A stretch of DNA of 64,000 bases from Paraflavitalea devenefica. GTDB taxonomy: Bacteria > Bacteroidota > Bacteroidia > Chitinophagales > Chitinophagaceae. The notes below the pieces were generated by a model. It made no database searches, was not told the origin of the DNA, and was given only the letters and a program-made list of their open reading frames with translations. Positions 26,068 through 35,413 of this stretch are shown here, piece by piece. The stretch lies in contig NZ_JAARML010000001.1 of the NCBI RefSeq assembly GCF_011759375.1, positions 2,170,001-2,234,000 of the forward strand, given 5' to 3'. The position numbers and the translations under genes are program-made. How positions within the stretch are numbered: position 1 is the stretch's first letter; the number at the start of each line of letters is the position of its first letter.

Positions 26068-28419
26068 CTATTCATTCCGCAAAGCATGAACAGGATTGGT
26101 CAGTGCGGCCTTTACAACCTGCTGACCAATTACTGCCAGTGCGATCAGGATGATCAATACAACCGGCAATAAGAACATCCACCAGGCCAGTGAAATATGA
26201 TAAGCGTAAGCGGATAGCCATTGATGCATGACCATACCGGCCACCGGTAAGGCGATCAGCGAAGCAAGGATGATCAGCTTTACAAAGTCCCTGGTCAGCA
26301 GGGATACCAGTTGTTGTACAGAAGCGCCCAGCACCTTCCTGATCCCGATCTCTTTGGTACGTTGTACTGCCATCAAAGATACCAGTCCGTATAACCCCAG
26401 GCAGGAGATAAGAATAGCCAATACGGTGAAGTAGGTAAACAACTTCATCGTTAGCCTGTCCTTATCGTATTGTGCTTTATAGGCTTCATCCAGGAAGGTG
26501 TAGGTAAAAGGCTTGGCCGTAAAATGTTTTTTCCAGGCTACTGCCATAAGCGGCAGGTCCTTGGGCTCGATCTTGATGATCACCGCTCTGATGGGATTGG
26601 TATTATACACCATCACCAGCGGCTCCACCATATTATGCAGGGATTTATAATAAAAGTTTTTCACCACGCCCACCACTTTGCCTTTGTGGAAATAGCCATC
26701 CATAGGTTGTCCAAGCGCGGAAGCGGAAGTCCATCCCATCTTTTCTACAAAAGCCTCATTCACAATAAAGGCCTCGGTTCTGTCCGTTGCAAGGCTGTCC
26801 GATACATTTCTTCCCTCCTTCAGACGGATCTGCAGCAAAGGCAATAGCTCCTTATCAATAAAATAATAATGGCACATAAACTCCCTTCTGGTCGCTCCGG
26901 CAAAAGTAGTACCCATAGACAGGGCTTCTGAGTGGATGCCACTGCCGGCAGAAATGCCTTTGATGGCGGGTATCCCTTTCAGGGTATTGATAAAGGCAGG
27001 AGCGGAACGTTGTGATAAAGAATCATTGTCCAGGTGTACGGTAGCTACCTGGTCTTTTACATATCCGGTGTCTTTATTTTCTATGTACTTTACCTGGTGG
27101 TAGATCACAATCGTTCCGGTGATCAGGGCAGCCGTTATCACAAACTGGGCGGTAGTAAGCATCCTGCGCAGCAGGATACCCTTAGTGCTATGCCTCCATT
27201 TTCCTTTTAATATCTCCACTGGTTTGAACCGGGACAATATAAAAGCAGGATACAGGCCCGCCAGTAATATCGTAACAACGAAAATGCACAGCAAAAACAA
27301 GGCGCTGCCCTGCCGGCTTAGGTGAAGCTGTACCTGCAGCAGGGAATTAAAATAAGGAAGGATGACCAGCACGATACCAAAAGCGATGGTCCAGGCAATG
27401 GCAATAAGCAGGAAAGACTCAAACAGGAACTGCCGGATCAACTGGAAAGGACGGGCGCCATTCACTTTCCGTACACCTACTTCCCTGGCCCGCTCAGTAG
27501 CCCTGGCTGTAGAGAGATTAATATAATTCAGCAGCGCTATTACCAATATGAAAATGGCCAGCAGGGAGAAAATATAATTGAACTGCTTATTGCCTTTGGG
27601 AGTGTCCTCCAGCTTGTCCTTGCTGAAATGTACGTCTGCCAAAGCTTCCAGGGCAAAGCCAACGGAGTATCCTGCAGCGTCGGCTTTATCCAGCTCGGGT
27701 TGGCAATACTTATCGGCTACCCGTTTCATCTTACGCTCAAAGCTCCTGAGGTCTGGCTGCTTATTAAACAGGATAAAAGTGTATACGGGAAAATCATCCA
27801 GCCAAACTGTCTTCTTTGAATAATCCGTATAGAGTAAAGCGGTGAATTGAATATCCGAATTGCCGGGAGGGTTGGCAATAACCCCTGTTACTGTCTTTGG
27901 TTGATCGTCGCAAATGATTGTTTTACCCAGGGCAGGTTCCTTTCCAAAATATTTCCGTGCAGTGGAGGCGGTCAATACCACGGAATGGGGTTGTTGTAAA
28001 GCACCGGTAACCGTTCCCTCCAGGAAGGTATAATCAAAAACGGAAAACAGCTCCTGATCGGCCTGGTAGAAGCCTTTTTCATTCATCAACTCTCCGTTGT
28101 GCTTCACAACAGTGGGCTTGGGTTCCAGGCGGGCGGTGGAAGCTACTTCCGGGAAATCGCGTTTAAGGGCATCGGCCATTGGGTAAGGGCTGGTGCCAAA
28201 TTCCATATCAGCCGATCCGGGTGCATGCAGGGCGCTGACCACCCTGGCTATACGGTCGGCTTTGGTGTTATGGCCATCATACGTCAACTCATACTGTACA
28301 TACAGGAAAATAACAATACAGGCAGCAATGCCTGCCGATAAACCAAGGATATTAATGAGGGAAAAGCTTTTGTGCCGTAGCAGGTTTCGCCAGGCGATCT
28401 TCAGGTAGTTTCGTATCAT
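26068..28419 (-). CDS. ABC transporter permease, MacB/FtsX type (copy 1 of tandem pair)
   Basis: A 783-residue permease with two repeats of the MacB/FtsX plan. A TM helix near the N-terminus (INILGLSAGIAACIVIFLYVQYELTYD) leads to a periplasmic MacB-PCD domain, three TMs (FSLLAIFILVIALLNYINLSTARATERAREVGVRK onward), a second periplasmic domain, and three C-terminal TMs with the LISCLGLYGLVSLMAVQRTKEIGIRKVLGAS signature. Such proteins work with an ATPase partner, none of which is in this window, as mechanotransmission systems or peptide/lipoprotein exporters. It follows its paralogue at 28445-30796 after 25 nt, on the same strand, and is probably cotranscribed. Confidence 0.88.
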   Translation of the reverse strand: MIRNYLKIAWRNLLRHKSFSLINILGLSAGIAACIVIFLYVQYELTYDGHNTKADRIARVVSALHAPGSADMEFGTSPYPMADALKRDFPEVASTARLEPKPTVVKHNGELMNEKGFYQADQELFSVFDYTFLEGTVTGALQQPHSVVLTASTARKYFGKEPALGKTIICDDQPKTVTGVIANPPGNSDIQFTALLYTDYSKKTVWLDDFPVYTFILFNKQPDLRSFERKMKRVADKYCQPELDKADAAGYSVGFALEALADVHFSKDKLEDTPKGNKQFNYIFSLLAIFILVIALLNYINLSTARATERAREVGVRKVNGARPFQLIRQFLFESFLLIAIAWTIAFGIVLVILPYFNSLLQVQLHLSRQGSALFLLCIFVVTILLAGLYPAFILSRFKPVEILKGKWRHSTKGILLRRMLTTAQFVITAALITGTIVIYHQVKYIENKDTGYVKDQVATVHLDNDSLSQRSAPAFINTLKGIPAIKGISAGSGIHSEALSMGTTFAGATRREFMCHYYFIDKELLPLLQIRLKEGRNVSDSLATDRTEAFIVNEAFVEKMGWTSASALGQPMDGYFHKGKVVGVVKNFYYKSLHNMVEPLVMVYNTNPIRAVIIKIEPKDLPLMAVAWKKHFTAKPFTYTFLDEAYKAQYDKDRLTMKLFTYFTVLAILISCLGLYGLVSLMAVQRTKEIGIRKVLGASVQQLVSLLTRDFVKLIILASLIALPVAGMVMHQWLSAYAYHISLAWWMFLLPVVLIILIALAVIGQQVVKAALTNPVHALRNE

Positions 28420-28444
28420 AAAAAGGTTTGAAGTGGAACAATGA

Positions 28445-30796
28445 CTATTCTGTGCGCAAAGCGGTAACCGGGTTGGCCAAAGCAGCTTTTACCACCTGCT
28501 GGCCAACCACCGCCAGCGCGATCAGTACGATCAACACCACCGGCAATAAGAACATCCACCAGGCCAGTGAAATATGATAAGCATAAGACGATAGCCATTC
28601 ATGCATAGCAATCCAGGCTAATGGTAATGCGATCAAGGAAGCCAAAACGATCAGTTTGAGAAAACTACTGGTCAGCAACACGAGCAGTTGTTGCAGCGAA
28701 GCGCCCAGCACCTTCCTGACACCGATCTCTTTAGTGCGCTGCGCAGCCATTAATGATACCAAACCGTATAATCCCAGGCAGGAGATCAGGATCGCCAGCA
28801 CAGTAAAATAAGTAAACAGCTTCATCGTTAACCTGTCCTTGTCGTATTGCGCTTTATAGGCTTCGTCCAGGAAGGTGTAGGAGAAAGGCTTTGCCGGGAA
28901 ATGTTCTTTCCAGGCTGCTGCAACAAGCGGCAGGTCTTTGGGTGGGATCTTGATCATCACCGCCCTGATGGGATTGGTATTATAGATCATGACCAGCGGC
29001 TCCACCATATTATGCAGGGACTTATAATAAAAATTCTTTACAACACCCACCACTGTACCCTTATGCTCAAAACCTTCCATGGATTGCCCCAGCGCAGAGG
29101 ACCATCCCATCTTTTGGGCAAAGGCTTCATTCACAAGAAAGGCTTCTTTTTTATCGGTGCCAAGACTATCCGATATATTCCTGCCTTCCTTTAAATGCAT
29201 CTGTAGCAAGGGCAACAGGTCTTTGTCAATGAGGTAATAATTGCTCATAAATTCCCGCTTCTTGTCGCCGGAACCGGCAACAGTAGTAGCGATGCTCAGT
29301 CCATCCATCCAAAGGCCGCTGCCCGCAGAAATGCCTTTTATGGCCGGAATTGCTTTCAACCTATTGATAAAAGGCGTCACAGCATGTTGATCCGAAGAAT
29401 CATTGGAAACCTGGATGGTGGCTACCTGTTCTTTTACAAAACCGGGATTTTTATTTTCAATATATTGTAGTTGGCTGTAGATCACAATCGTTCCGGTGAT
29501 CAGGGCAGCCGTTATTACAAACTGCGCGGTAGTAAGCATCCTGCGAAGCAGAATACCCCTGGTGCTGTTCTTCCATTTTCCTTTTAATATTTCCACCGGC
29601 CTGAACCGGGACAATATAAAAGCAGGATACAGGCCCGCCAGCAATATCGTGACCACGAAAATGCAGCCCATGAACAGCGCGCTTCCCTGCCAGCTAAGAT
29701 GCAGTTGTACGTGCAGCAGGGAATTAAAATAGGGAAGTATCGCCAGCACAATACCAAAGGCGATGGTCCAGGCAACGGCAATGAGCAGGAAGGATTCAAA
29801 TAAGAATTGCCTGATCAACTGGAAAGGCCGGGCGCCATTTACTTTCCGTACACCTACTTCCTTTGCACGCTCGGTGGCCCTCGCTGTTGACAGGTTGATA
29901 TAGTTAAGCAAAGCGATCACCAATATGAAAATAGCCAGGAGAGAGAAAACATAATTGAACTGCTTATTGCCCTTCGGTGTATCTACCAGCTTGCCCTTGC
30001 TGAAATGGACCTCCGGTAGAGGCTCCAGGGAAAAGGTGACAGAATAATCCTTGGCCCCCATTTTATCCAGTTCCGCCCTGCAGTACTTGTCGGCCACCCG
30101 TTTCATCTTTTGCTCAAAAGGGGTAAGGTCAGATGGTTTGTTAAACAAAACAAAAGTATACACCGGGAAATCCTCCACCCAGCCCGTCTTTTTTGAATAA
30201 TCAGTATACAGCAAAGCTGAGAAACGGATATCAGAATTGCCCGGAGGGTCGGCGATCACAGCGGTTACCTTCGTGGGCTTTCCGTCGCAAATAAGCGTTT
30301 GGCCTACGGCCGGCTCCTTACCAAAATACTTCCTCGCAATAGTGGCTGTGAGTACCACCGAACCCGGTTCATGCAAAGCGCCGGCAGCAGATCCTTCAAC
30401 AAAAGAGTAGTCAAAAACGGAGAAAATATGTTGATCAGACAGGCAGAAATCAGGTTCATCGATCAGCTCTCCGTTATGCTTGATAATCGTAGAACTTTCG
30501 TCCAGGCGGGCCGAAGCGACAATTTCCGGGAAGTCGCGTTTAAGCGCATCGCCCAGCGGGTTAGGGCTGGTGCCAAATTCCGTGTCAGCCGAACCCGGCG
30601 CATGCAGGGTGGTCACTACCCGGGCAATACGGTCGGCCTTGCTGTTATGACGGTCATACGTCAACTCATACTGTACATACAGGAAAATAACAATACAGGC
30701 CGCAATGCCTGCTGATAAACCAAGGATGTTAATGAGGGAAAAACTTTTGTGCCGTAGCAGGTTTCGCCAGGCGATCTTCAGGTAGTTTTGTATCAT
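28445..30796 (-). CDS. ABC transporter permease, MacB/FtsX type (copy 2 of tandem pair)
   Basis: A 783-residue paralogue, the same length as its downstream neighbour and identical over long blocks, especially at the N-terminus (YLKIAWRNLLRHKSFSLIN) and the three membrane regions. The periplasmic domains differ more (for example residues around KGISAGSGLWMDGLSIATTVAGSGDKKREF). The ATG at 30796 is chosen because the protein then starts exactly as its sibling (MIQNYLK against MIRNYLK); an upstream in-frame start adds 12 unlikely residues. The 5' leader AAAAAGGTTTGAAGTG (reading the plus strand) is also shared by both genes, so the duplication included the leader. It is upstream of copy 1 in transcription order. 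Confidence 0.88.
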   Translation of the reverse strand: MIQNYLKIAWRNLLRHKSFSLINILGLSAGIAACIVIFLYVQYELTYDRHNSKADRIARVVTTLHAPGSADTEFGTSPNPLGDALKRDFPEIVASARLDESSTIIKHNGELIDEPDFCLSDQHIFSVFDYSFVEGSAAGALHEPGSVVLTATIARKYFGKEPAVGQTLICDGKPTKVTAVIADPPGNSDIRFSALLYTDYSKKTGWVEDFPVYTFVLFNKPSDLTPFEQKMKRVADKYCRAELDKMGAKDYSVTFSLEPLPEVHFSKGKLVDTPKGNKQFNYVFSLLAIFILVIALLNYINLSTARATERAKEVGVRKVNGARPFQLIRQFLFESFLLIAVAWTIAFGIVLAILPYFNSLLHVQLHLSWQGSALFMGCIFVVTILLAGLYPAFILSRFRPVEILKGKWKNSTRGILLRRMLTTAQFVITAALITGTIVIYSQLQYIENKNPGFVKEQVATIQVSNDSSDQHAVTPFINRLKAIPAIKGISAGSGLWMDGLSIATTVAGSGDKKREFMSNYYLIDKDLLPLLQMHLKEGRNISDSLGTDKKEAFLVNEAFAQKMGWSSALGQSMEGFEHKGTVVGVVKNFYYKSLHNMVEPLVMIYNTNPIRAVMIKIPPKDLPLVAAAWKEHFPAKPFSYTFLDEAYKAQYDKDRLTMKLFTYFTVLAILISCLGLYGLVSLMAAQRTKEIGVRKVLGASLQQLLVLLTSSFLKLIVLASLIALPLAWIAMHEWLSSYAYHISLAWWMFLLPVVLIVLIALAVVGQQVVKAALANPVTALRTE

Positions 30797-30982
30797 AAAA
30801 AGGTTTGAAGTGAAACAACATTTATGAAACACGCCGGAAATGAACAGCGGGAACGTGCCTGCAATGATGAAAAAATATTGTGAAACCTGCGCCGGGAGTG
30901 CACCGTTTAGCCTATACTTTACAGTTTATTTAACAGTATTTGAGCTGCAAGTAGTGAAGTTTTGAAGAGGGGGAGCCATGTT

Positions 30983-33900
30983 CTATCTGTGGGAGCCTTC
31001 CAGCAGGTGCATCACCGATCTTATCTCTTCTCCCGTCAATGGAGCCGCGAAAACTTTCACCTGGTCCATATATCCATTGAATATCCTTTGTAAAGGGAAT
31101 TCTTCATTCCGTCCGATGGTCCATTTATTAGAGACGGATAAATTGGCGGATTGCTCAAGCGTGGTGCTGCCTTTCAGCTCGCCGTCAACATATACGTGCA
31201 AGTTTTTTCCATCACAAACACCGGCTATATGATGCCAGTTATTTTTCCAGTCTTTAGGGAGGTCTACCGTGCAATCACCTCTTCCCCAGCCACCGGCAAA
31301 AAAGCTCAGTGTTTTATTGCCTGTTAACTGCAGTACATGGTTATCCCCTTTTGTCAATACATCTATCAGTCCCGTATTATTTGTCGTTGGAAAGATCCAT
31401 GCCATCATCGTAATGGTTTCGCCCATCTTATCCAGGCTTGCCGAAGGAGGTATTTCTATATAACAGTCATTCCCCAATAATATACTATCTCCTGAAGCGG
31501 GAATTGGCCGGCCATGAGCTATCATGATCTTGCCATTGTTTTCAAATCCCGACCTGTCCGGTACGGTGCTGTCCCGTCCCGCCCGGCGCAGATCAAGATC
31601 CAATATGGCAGATGCTTTATTATCAGTATAAACCTTAAAAATTGCACGCTTGTCTTTTATGGTAATGGCCTGCATGCCTTCTCCGGAAACGCTCAACGTT
31701 GCAGCAACCGTTCTTTGCTCTCCCGGCTGAAGAGAGAGACTTTTGCGGCTTGTCAATGAATCATTCAGCATAATGGGAACAGAATATGTGTGGACAACAC
31801 CGTCAATATTCTGAACACGAAAGGTTACCTGCTGTGCTGCTCCTTTCGGGATGATGGGCTTAACAACAAGGTCACTGATGGCAGGTTGATTGGCACCTGG
31901 TATATGGAGGTTGGCTACTTCTATCATCACTGTATGGACGCCACTGATCTGCAAATAATGTTTACCGGGTTTATATAACCTGCAGGCAATAGAATCGGTA
32001 AGCCTGTAACCCGTTGGCAGCATACAATTTTTACGGGCATATTCCCGGCCATCAACAAGCACCCGCATAATATTGGTGCCGGGACTGCCCTGGTTCTTCA
32101 GGGAGAAAACGACCTGGAATAGTTCATGCGGACTTACTTTCTTCTTTGCTACAGCAACACCTGTTACAGTGAATTGCGACCCCGTTTTTGTTTCAGAAAA
32201 TATAACCGGGTCCTTATCCGCAGGCCATCTTTTCGCAGGCTGGTTACCCATTATAAACTGCATTTCCCCTCCTTCGGCAATCAATGAATGGGGAATGGCC
32301 AACTGGTTATAGGGAGCATGATTGATCAGTAATGACTGTACATAGCAATTTTCGGGAGATGCATTGGTACTCTTAATAACAAACTGCTTCCCTTGTTCAG
32401 GATGAATGGTCACGTGGCTAAAAACAGGAGCGCCAACGGTATAATAAGGCCGTCCGGGACAAACAGGGAAAATCCCCAGGGCGCTTAATACATACCAACT
32501 GGACACAGAACCAAGGTCGTCATTACCGGGAAGCCCGCCAGGGTCAGGGGAGAAGCGGGAGCGCATGATCTTTCTTACCCACTGCTGTGTTTTGGCAGGT
32601 TGTCCGGCAGCATTGAACAGGTAGGGAACGTGAAAGACCGTTTCATTATCAAAAACGATCCGGTTATTACTCAATGCCTCATCCAGCCGGCTGGTGAAAC
32701 GCTCATTCCCACCCATCAGGTTGATCAGGTCTTTTGCGTTGTGCGGTATAAAATAAGAGTAGGTCCAGGCATCACCTTCCTTATACCCGAATGTGCCCGG
32801 TTGTAACCTGAACCCGGCCTCATCCCTCGGTAATAAAAACAATTCCTGTGTGTTGAACAGGTTACGGTAATAATAACTTCTTTCCAGCAAATGAGGGTAT
32901 CCATCATCGTCGTTCATAACCTGCCTGGCAAATGTTGCCAGCGCCCAATCGTCATAAGCATATTCTACAGTCCTTGTAACGGATTCAGGATATAGGAGCG
33001 GAATGTATCCCTGTTGATGGTAACTATCCATGTCGCCCTGGATAAACGGGCCGGTCACAATACTTTTCTGCATAGCCCTGTAGGCCAGGCTGCTGTCAAT
33101 ATTATCTTTTATACCCTTGAGGTAAGTATCTACAATGATAGGAATAGCATGGTTGCCTGTCATAGATTCAATAGGAAGGTAACCCGATTGCTGATAAATA
33201 TTCAACATGGACAACACCATATCCCTTTGCCTGGCCGGGTATAAAAGGCATAAGAGGGGATGCAAGGTGCGGAAAGTATCCCATGGTGAGAATGCCCCAT
33301 ATTCATGTTGCCCCTTGGTGGTATGTACAAGCCCATCCCGTCCCCGGTAATTTCCCTCCACATCAGAAATGATCCAGGGAACCAATAAGGAATGGTACAA
33401 GGCAGTATAAAAGATCGTTTTATTTTTTATATCGTTGTCACTGATCTCAACAACAGCTAATTCCTTCGCCCAGTGCTTACGCGTTCTTTCCCGCAACTGG
33501 TCAAAGCTGGTAGCAGGCAGTTCTGTATCGATATTCTTTTGTGCGCTCTCAACACTCACCGTTGAGGCGCTTAATTGCAGCGTAAGGATGGTAGGACCTG
33601 CTGCCGCGGCTGCAAACGCAAAAATGCTGCCGCCTTCCACTTCTTGTGTGGCAGTATACGCTTCGCTGAAATGAATAACGGCATGATGCCGGGATGTATG
33701 TACAATCTTCTTGGATGGTGTGGTAATAGTGCCCGCATCGCCGATAAAAACCCTCGGAAGTACGCCGGCAGGAAAAGTAAAACGGAACATGCCGGTATGT
33801 ACAGCAGCCGTTGCTTCCACCTGGGTATGATTATCGGTAAAAAGAACACGGTAATAACCAGGTTCGGCTTTTTCGGTTGAATGCAAAAAAGGCCGCTTGT

Positions 33901-34258
33901 ATTGGTACAATTTAAAAGGCGCAGGAGCATCAACAGGCATAATATATAACTGTCCCGAAGAACCATTGGGAAAGCCGCTGAGGTGCTGCAGGCAGCTAAA
34001 AAAATAGATGTTGCTGTCGCTGTAGTCATATCCCCTGGTTGGCGCCATCCTTGTTTCAGGGGTTAACTGTATATACCCTGAAGGAGCTGCCGCGCCGGGA
34101 TACGTGCCGCCTTCAGAGCCCCAACTGGTCAATACCTTGCTTTTGGTGGTGCCAATAAAAGGATTTACATATTGCAGGGAACCAGGTACCTGGGAAAATG
34201 ACAGGTGCACCGCGCAGAACAATAAACCGGCAGAAAGTATCAGGCCGCCACAACGCAT
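30983..34258 (-). CDS. GH92 alpha-mannosidase with C-terminal LamG-like domain
   Basis: A 1091-residue secreted exo-alpha-mannosidase, calcium dependent in this family. It has a signal peptide (ends LSFSQ) and the GH92 opening LQYVNPFIGTTKS with GGTYPGAAAPSGYIQLTPET. The catalytic (alpha/alpha)6 domain contains E494 in YKEGDAWTYSY (general acid position) and GNDDLGSVSSWY with D580/D581 (general base region). The usual GH92 C-terminal beta domain follows (GRPYYTVGAPVFSHVTIH). Residues about 880-1091 form a LamG/concanavalin-like module (DLDLRRAGRDSTVPDRSGFENNGKI through NGYMDQVKVFAAPLTGEEI), probably glycan binding. Typical GH92 enzymes are about 750 residues, so the tail is an addition. It is the last gene of locus 2 and starts 14 nt behind the acetyltransferase gene. 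Confidence 0.9.
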   Translation of the reverse strand: MRCGGLILSAGLLFCAVHLSFSQVPGSLQYVNPFIGTTKSKVLTSWGSEGGTYPGAAAPSGYIQLTPETRMAPTRGYDYSDSNIYFFSCLQHLSGFPNGSSGQLYIMPVDAPAPFKLYQYKRPFLHSTEKAEPGYYRVLFTDNHTQVEATAAVHTGMFRFTFPAGVLPRVFIGDAGTITTPSKKIVHTSRHHAVIHFSEAYTATQEVEGGSIFAFAAAAAGPTILTLQLSASTVSVESAQKNIDTELPATSFDQLRERTRKHWAKELAVVEISDNDIKNKTIFYTALYHSLLVPWIISDVEGNYRGRDGLVHTTKGQHEYGAFSPWDTFRTLHPLLCLLYPARQRDMVLSMLNIYQQSGYLPIESMTGNHAIPIIVDTYLKGIKDNIDSSLAYRAMQKSIVTGPFIQGDMDSYHQQGYIPLLYPESVTRTVEYAYDDWALATFARQVMNDDDGYPHLLERSYYYRNLFNTQELFLLPRDEAGFRLQPGTFGYKEGDAWTYSYFIPHNAKDLINLMGGNERFTSRLDEALSNNRIVFDNETVFHVPYLFNAAGQPAKTQQWVRKIMRSRFSPDPGGLPGNDDLGSVSSWYVLSALGIFPVCPGRPYYTVGAPVFSHVTIHPEQGKQFVIKSTNASPENCYVQSLLINHAPYNQLAIPHSLIAEGGEMQFIMGNQPAKRWPADKDPVIFSETKTGSQFTVTGVAVAKKKVSPHELFQVVFSLKNQGSPGTNIMRVLVDGREYARKNCMLPTGYRLTDSIACRLYKPGKHYLQISGVHTVMIEVANLHIPGANQPAISDLVVKPIIPKGAAQQVTFRVQNIDGVVHTYSVPIMLNDSLTSRKSLSLQPGEQRTVAATLSVSGEGMQAITIKDKRAIFKVYTDNKASAILDLDLRRAGRDSTVPDRSGFENNGKIMIAHGRPIPASGDSILLGNDCYIEIPPSASLDKMGETITMMAWIFPTTNNTGLIDVLTKGDNHVLQLTGNKTLSFFAGGWGRGDCTVDLPKDWKNNWHHIAGVCDGKNLHVYVDGELKGSTTLEQSANLSVSNKWTIGRNEEFPLQRIFNGYMDQVKVFAAPLTGEEIRSVMHLLEGSHR

Positions 34259-34272
34259 GGTAATATGTTAAT

Positions 34273-35403
34273 TCAAATTTTGATATAGACCTTCCTTTTG
34301 TGAAGCCAATAGCCCACCAGCCAGCACAGCAGCATAAAACAAACAGCAAATACTAAACTGCCAAAAGAACCGGGAAAGAGGCGTTGAAAAAAAGCTTGGT
34401 TCACCCACTGATAGAAACTTATCCCCCGCTGTACCATGATCAATATAAAACTGACAAACAATAATTCCGACAACAGGTAAATGGCCAACGGGTTTTTGCC
34501 AAACACCAGGAAGAACCCGATGCCCCGTTTCCATTGTTTTATTTCAATAGCGTAGATCAACAGGGAAAGTATCGCCAGATCGAGACCAACCGTGAGCAGT
34601 ACAAAAGTGCTTGTCCATAATTTTTTGGCCAGCGGGAAAAATTGCGCCCAGAACAAGGCGACAAAGATCATAATGGCGGCTGCCATCAGCAGCCGGGCAA
34701 TGGTTTCAAAACTTTTACCCTTTTGCTGGATAAAAACGCCGGCGAGGTAACCGCCAATAACATTTACCACGGCAGGCAGCGTACTCAATATACCTTCCGG
34801 GTCAAAGGCAATGGGCCCGCCTTTATCATGGTACAGGTGATCATTGCCCAGCAAAAGAATATCCAGTTTGGTGCCTGCATTGCCCAGCATCGTCAGTTCC
34901 TGCCCCGGCTCGCCAAACAAATACAGCAATGCCCAGTAACCCAATAACAGGAAAATAGCCATCACCACGATCCATTTGCCACGCAGGTAATGCGTCAGCA
35001 GGGCGGCTATGCAGTAACAAAGCGCAATTCGTTGCAATACACCCATGATCCGGGTATTACTGATCTGGTTAAAGGCCCATGTTCCATCTGCTGTACGATG
35101 AAAGAAGGGGAACCAGTACATCAGGTAGCCAAGCAGGAAAATGATCAGCGTCCGTTTAAATACCTTCAACAGGAAAGCGGAGTTGCTGCTGTATTTGGCT
35201 TTTGAGAAACTCAGGGCATTACCCACGGCGAAAAGGAAAGAGGGAAACACCAGGTCCGTAGGGGTGAAACCAAACCATTCGGCATGATCAAGTGGTCCAT
35301 AGGGAGGGGCTCCCCAGCCCGAGGAATTCACAATGATCATAAAACAAACAGTCAACCCCCTGAAAATATCCAGTGAAAGAAATCGATCATTCTTAACAGT
35401 CAT
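34273..35403 (-). CDS. Membrane acyltransferase, HGSNAT/NagX-like (DUF5009/COG4299)
   Basis: A 376-residue polytopic inner-membrane protein with about ten hydrophobic segments. The family of heparan-alpha-glucosaminide N-acetyltransferase moves an acetyl group from cytoplasmic acetyl-CoA onto a terminal glucosamine across the membrane. The N-terminal signature RFLSLDIFRGLTVCFMIIVN is followed by LDHAEWFGFTPTDLVFPSFLF. The His in LDHAEW (H40) sits where I recall the active-site His of the human enzyme. Bacterial members are often called NagX and their reaction is mostly unproven. It lies 10 nt behind the GH89 gene and 14 nt ahead of the GH92 gene, so all three are cotranscribed. An acyl donor and sugar acceptor are therefore plausible but inferred. 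Confidence 0.82.
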   Translation of the reverse strand: MTVKNDRFLSLDIFRGLTVCFMIIVNSSGWGAPPYGPLDHAEWFGFTPTDLVFPSFLFAVGNALSFSKAKYSSNSAFLLKVFKRTLIIFLLGYLMYWFPFFHRTADGTWAFNQISNTRIMGVLQRIALCYCIAALLTHYLRGKWIVVMAIFLLLGYWALLYLFGEPGQELTMLGNAGTKLDILLLGNDHLYHDKGGPIAFDPEGILSTLPAVVNVIGGYLAGVFIQQKGKSFETIARLLMAAAIMIFVALFWAQFFPLAKKLWTSTFVLLTVGLDLAILSLLIYAIEIKQWKRGIGFFLVFGKNPLAIYLLSELLFVSFILIMVQRGISFYQWVNQAFFQRLFPGSFGSLVFAVCFMLLCWLVGYWLHKRKVYIKI

Positions 35404-35413
35404 AAAAAGCTAT

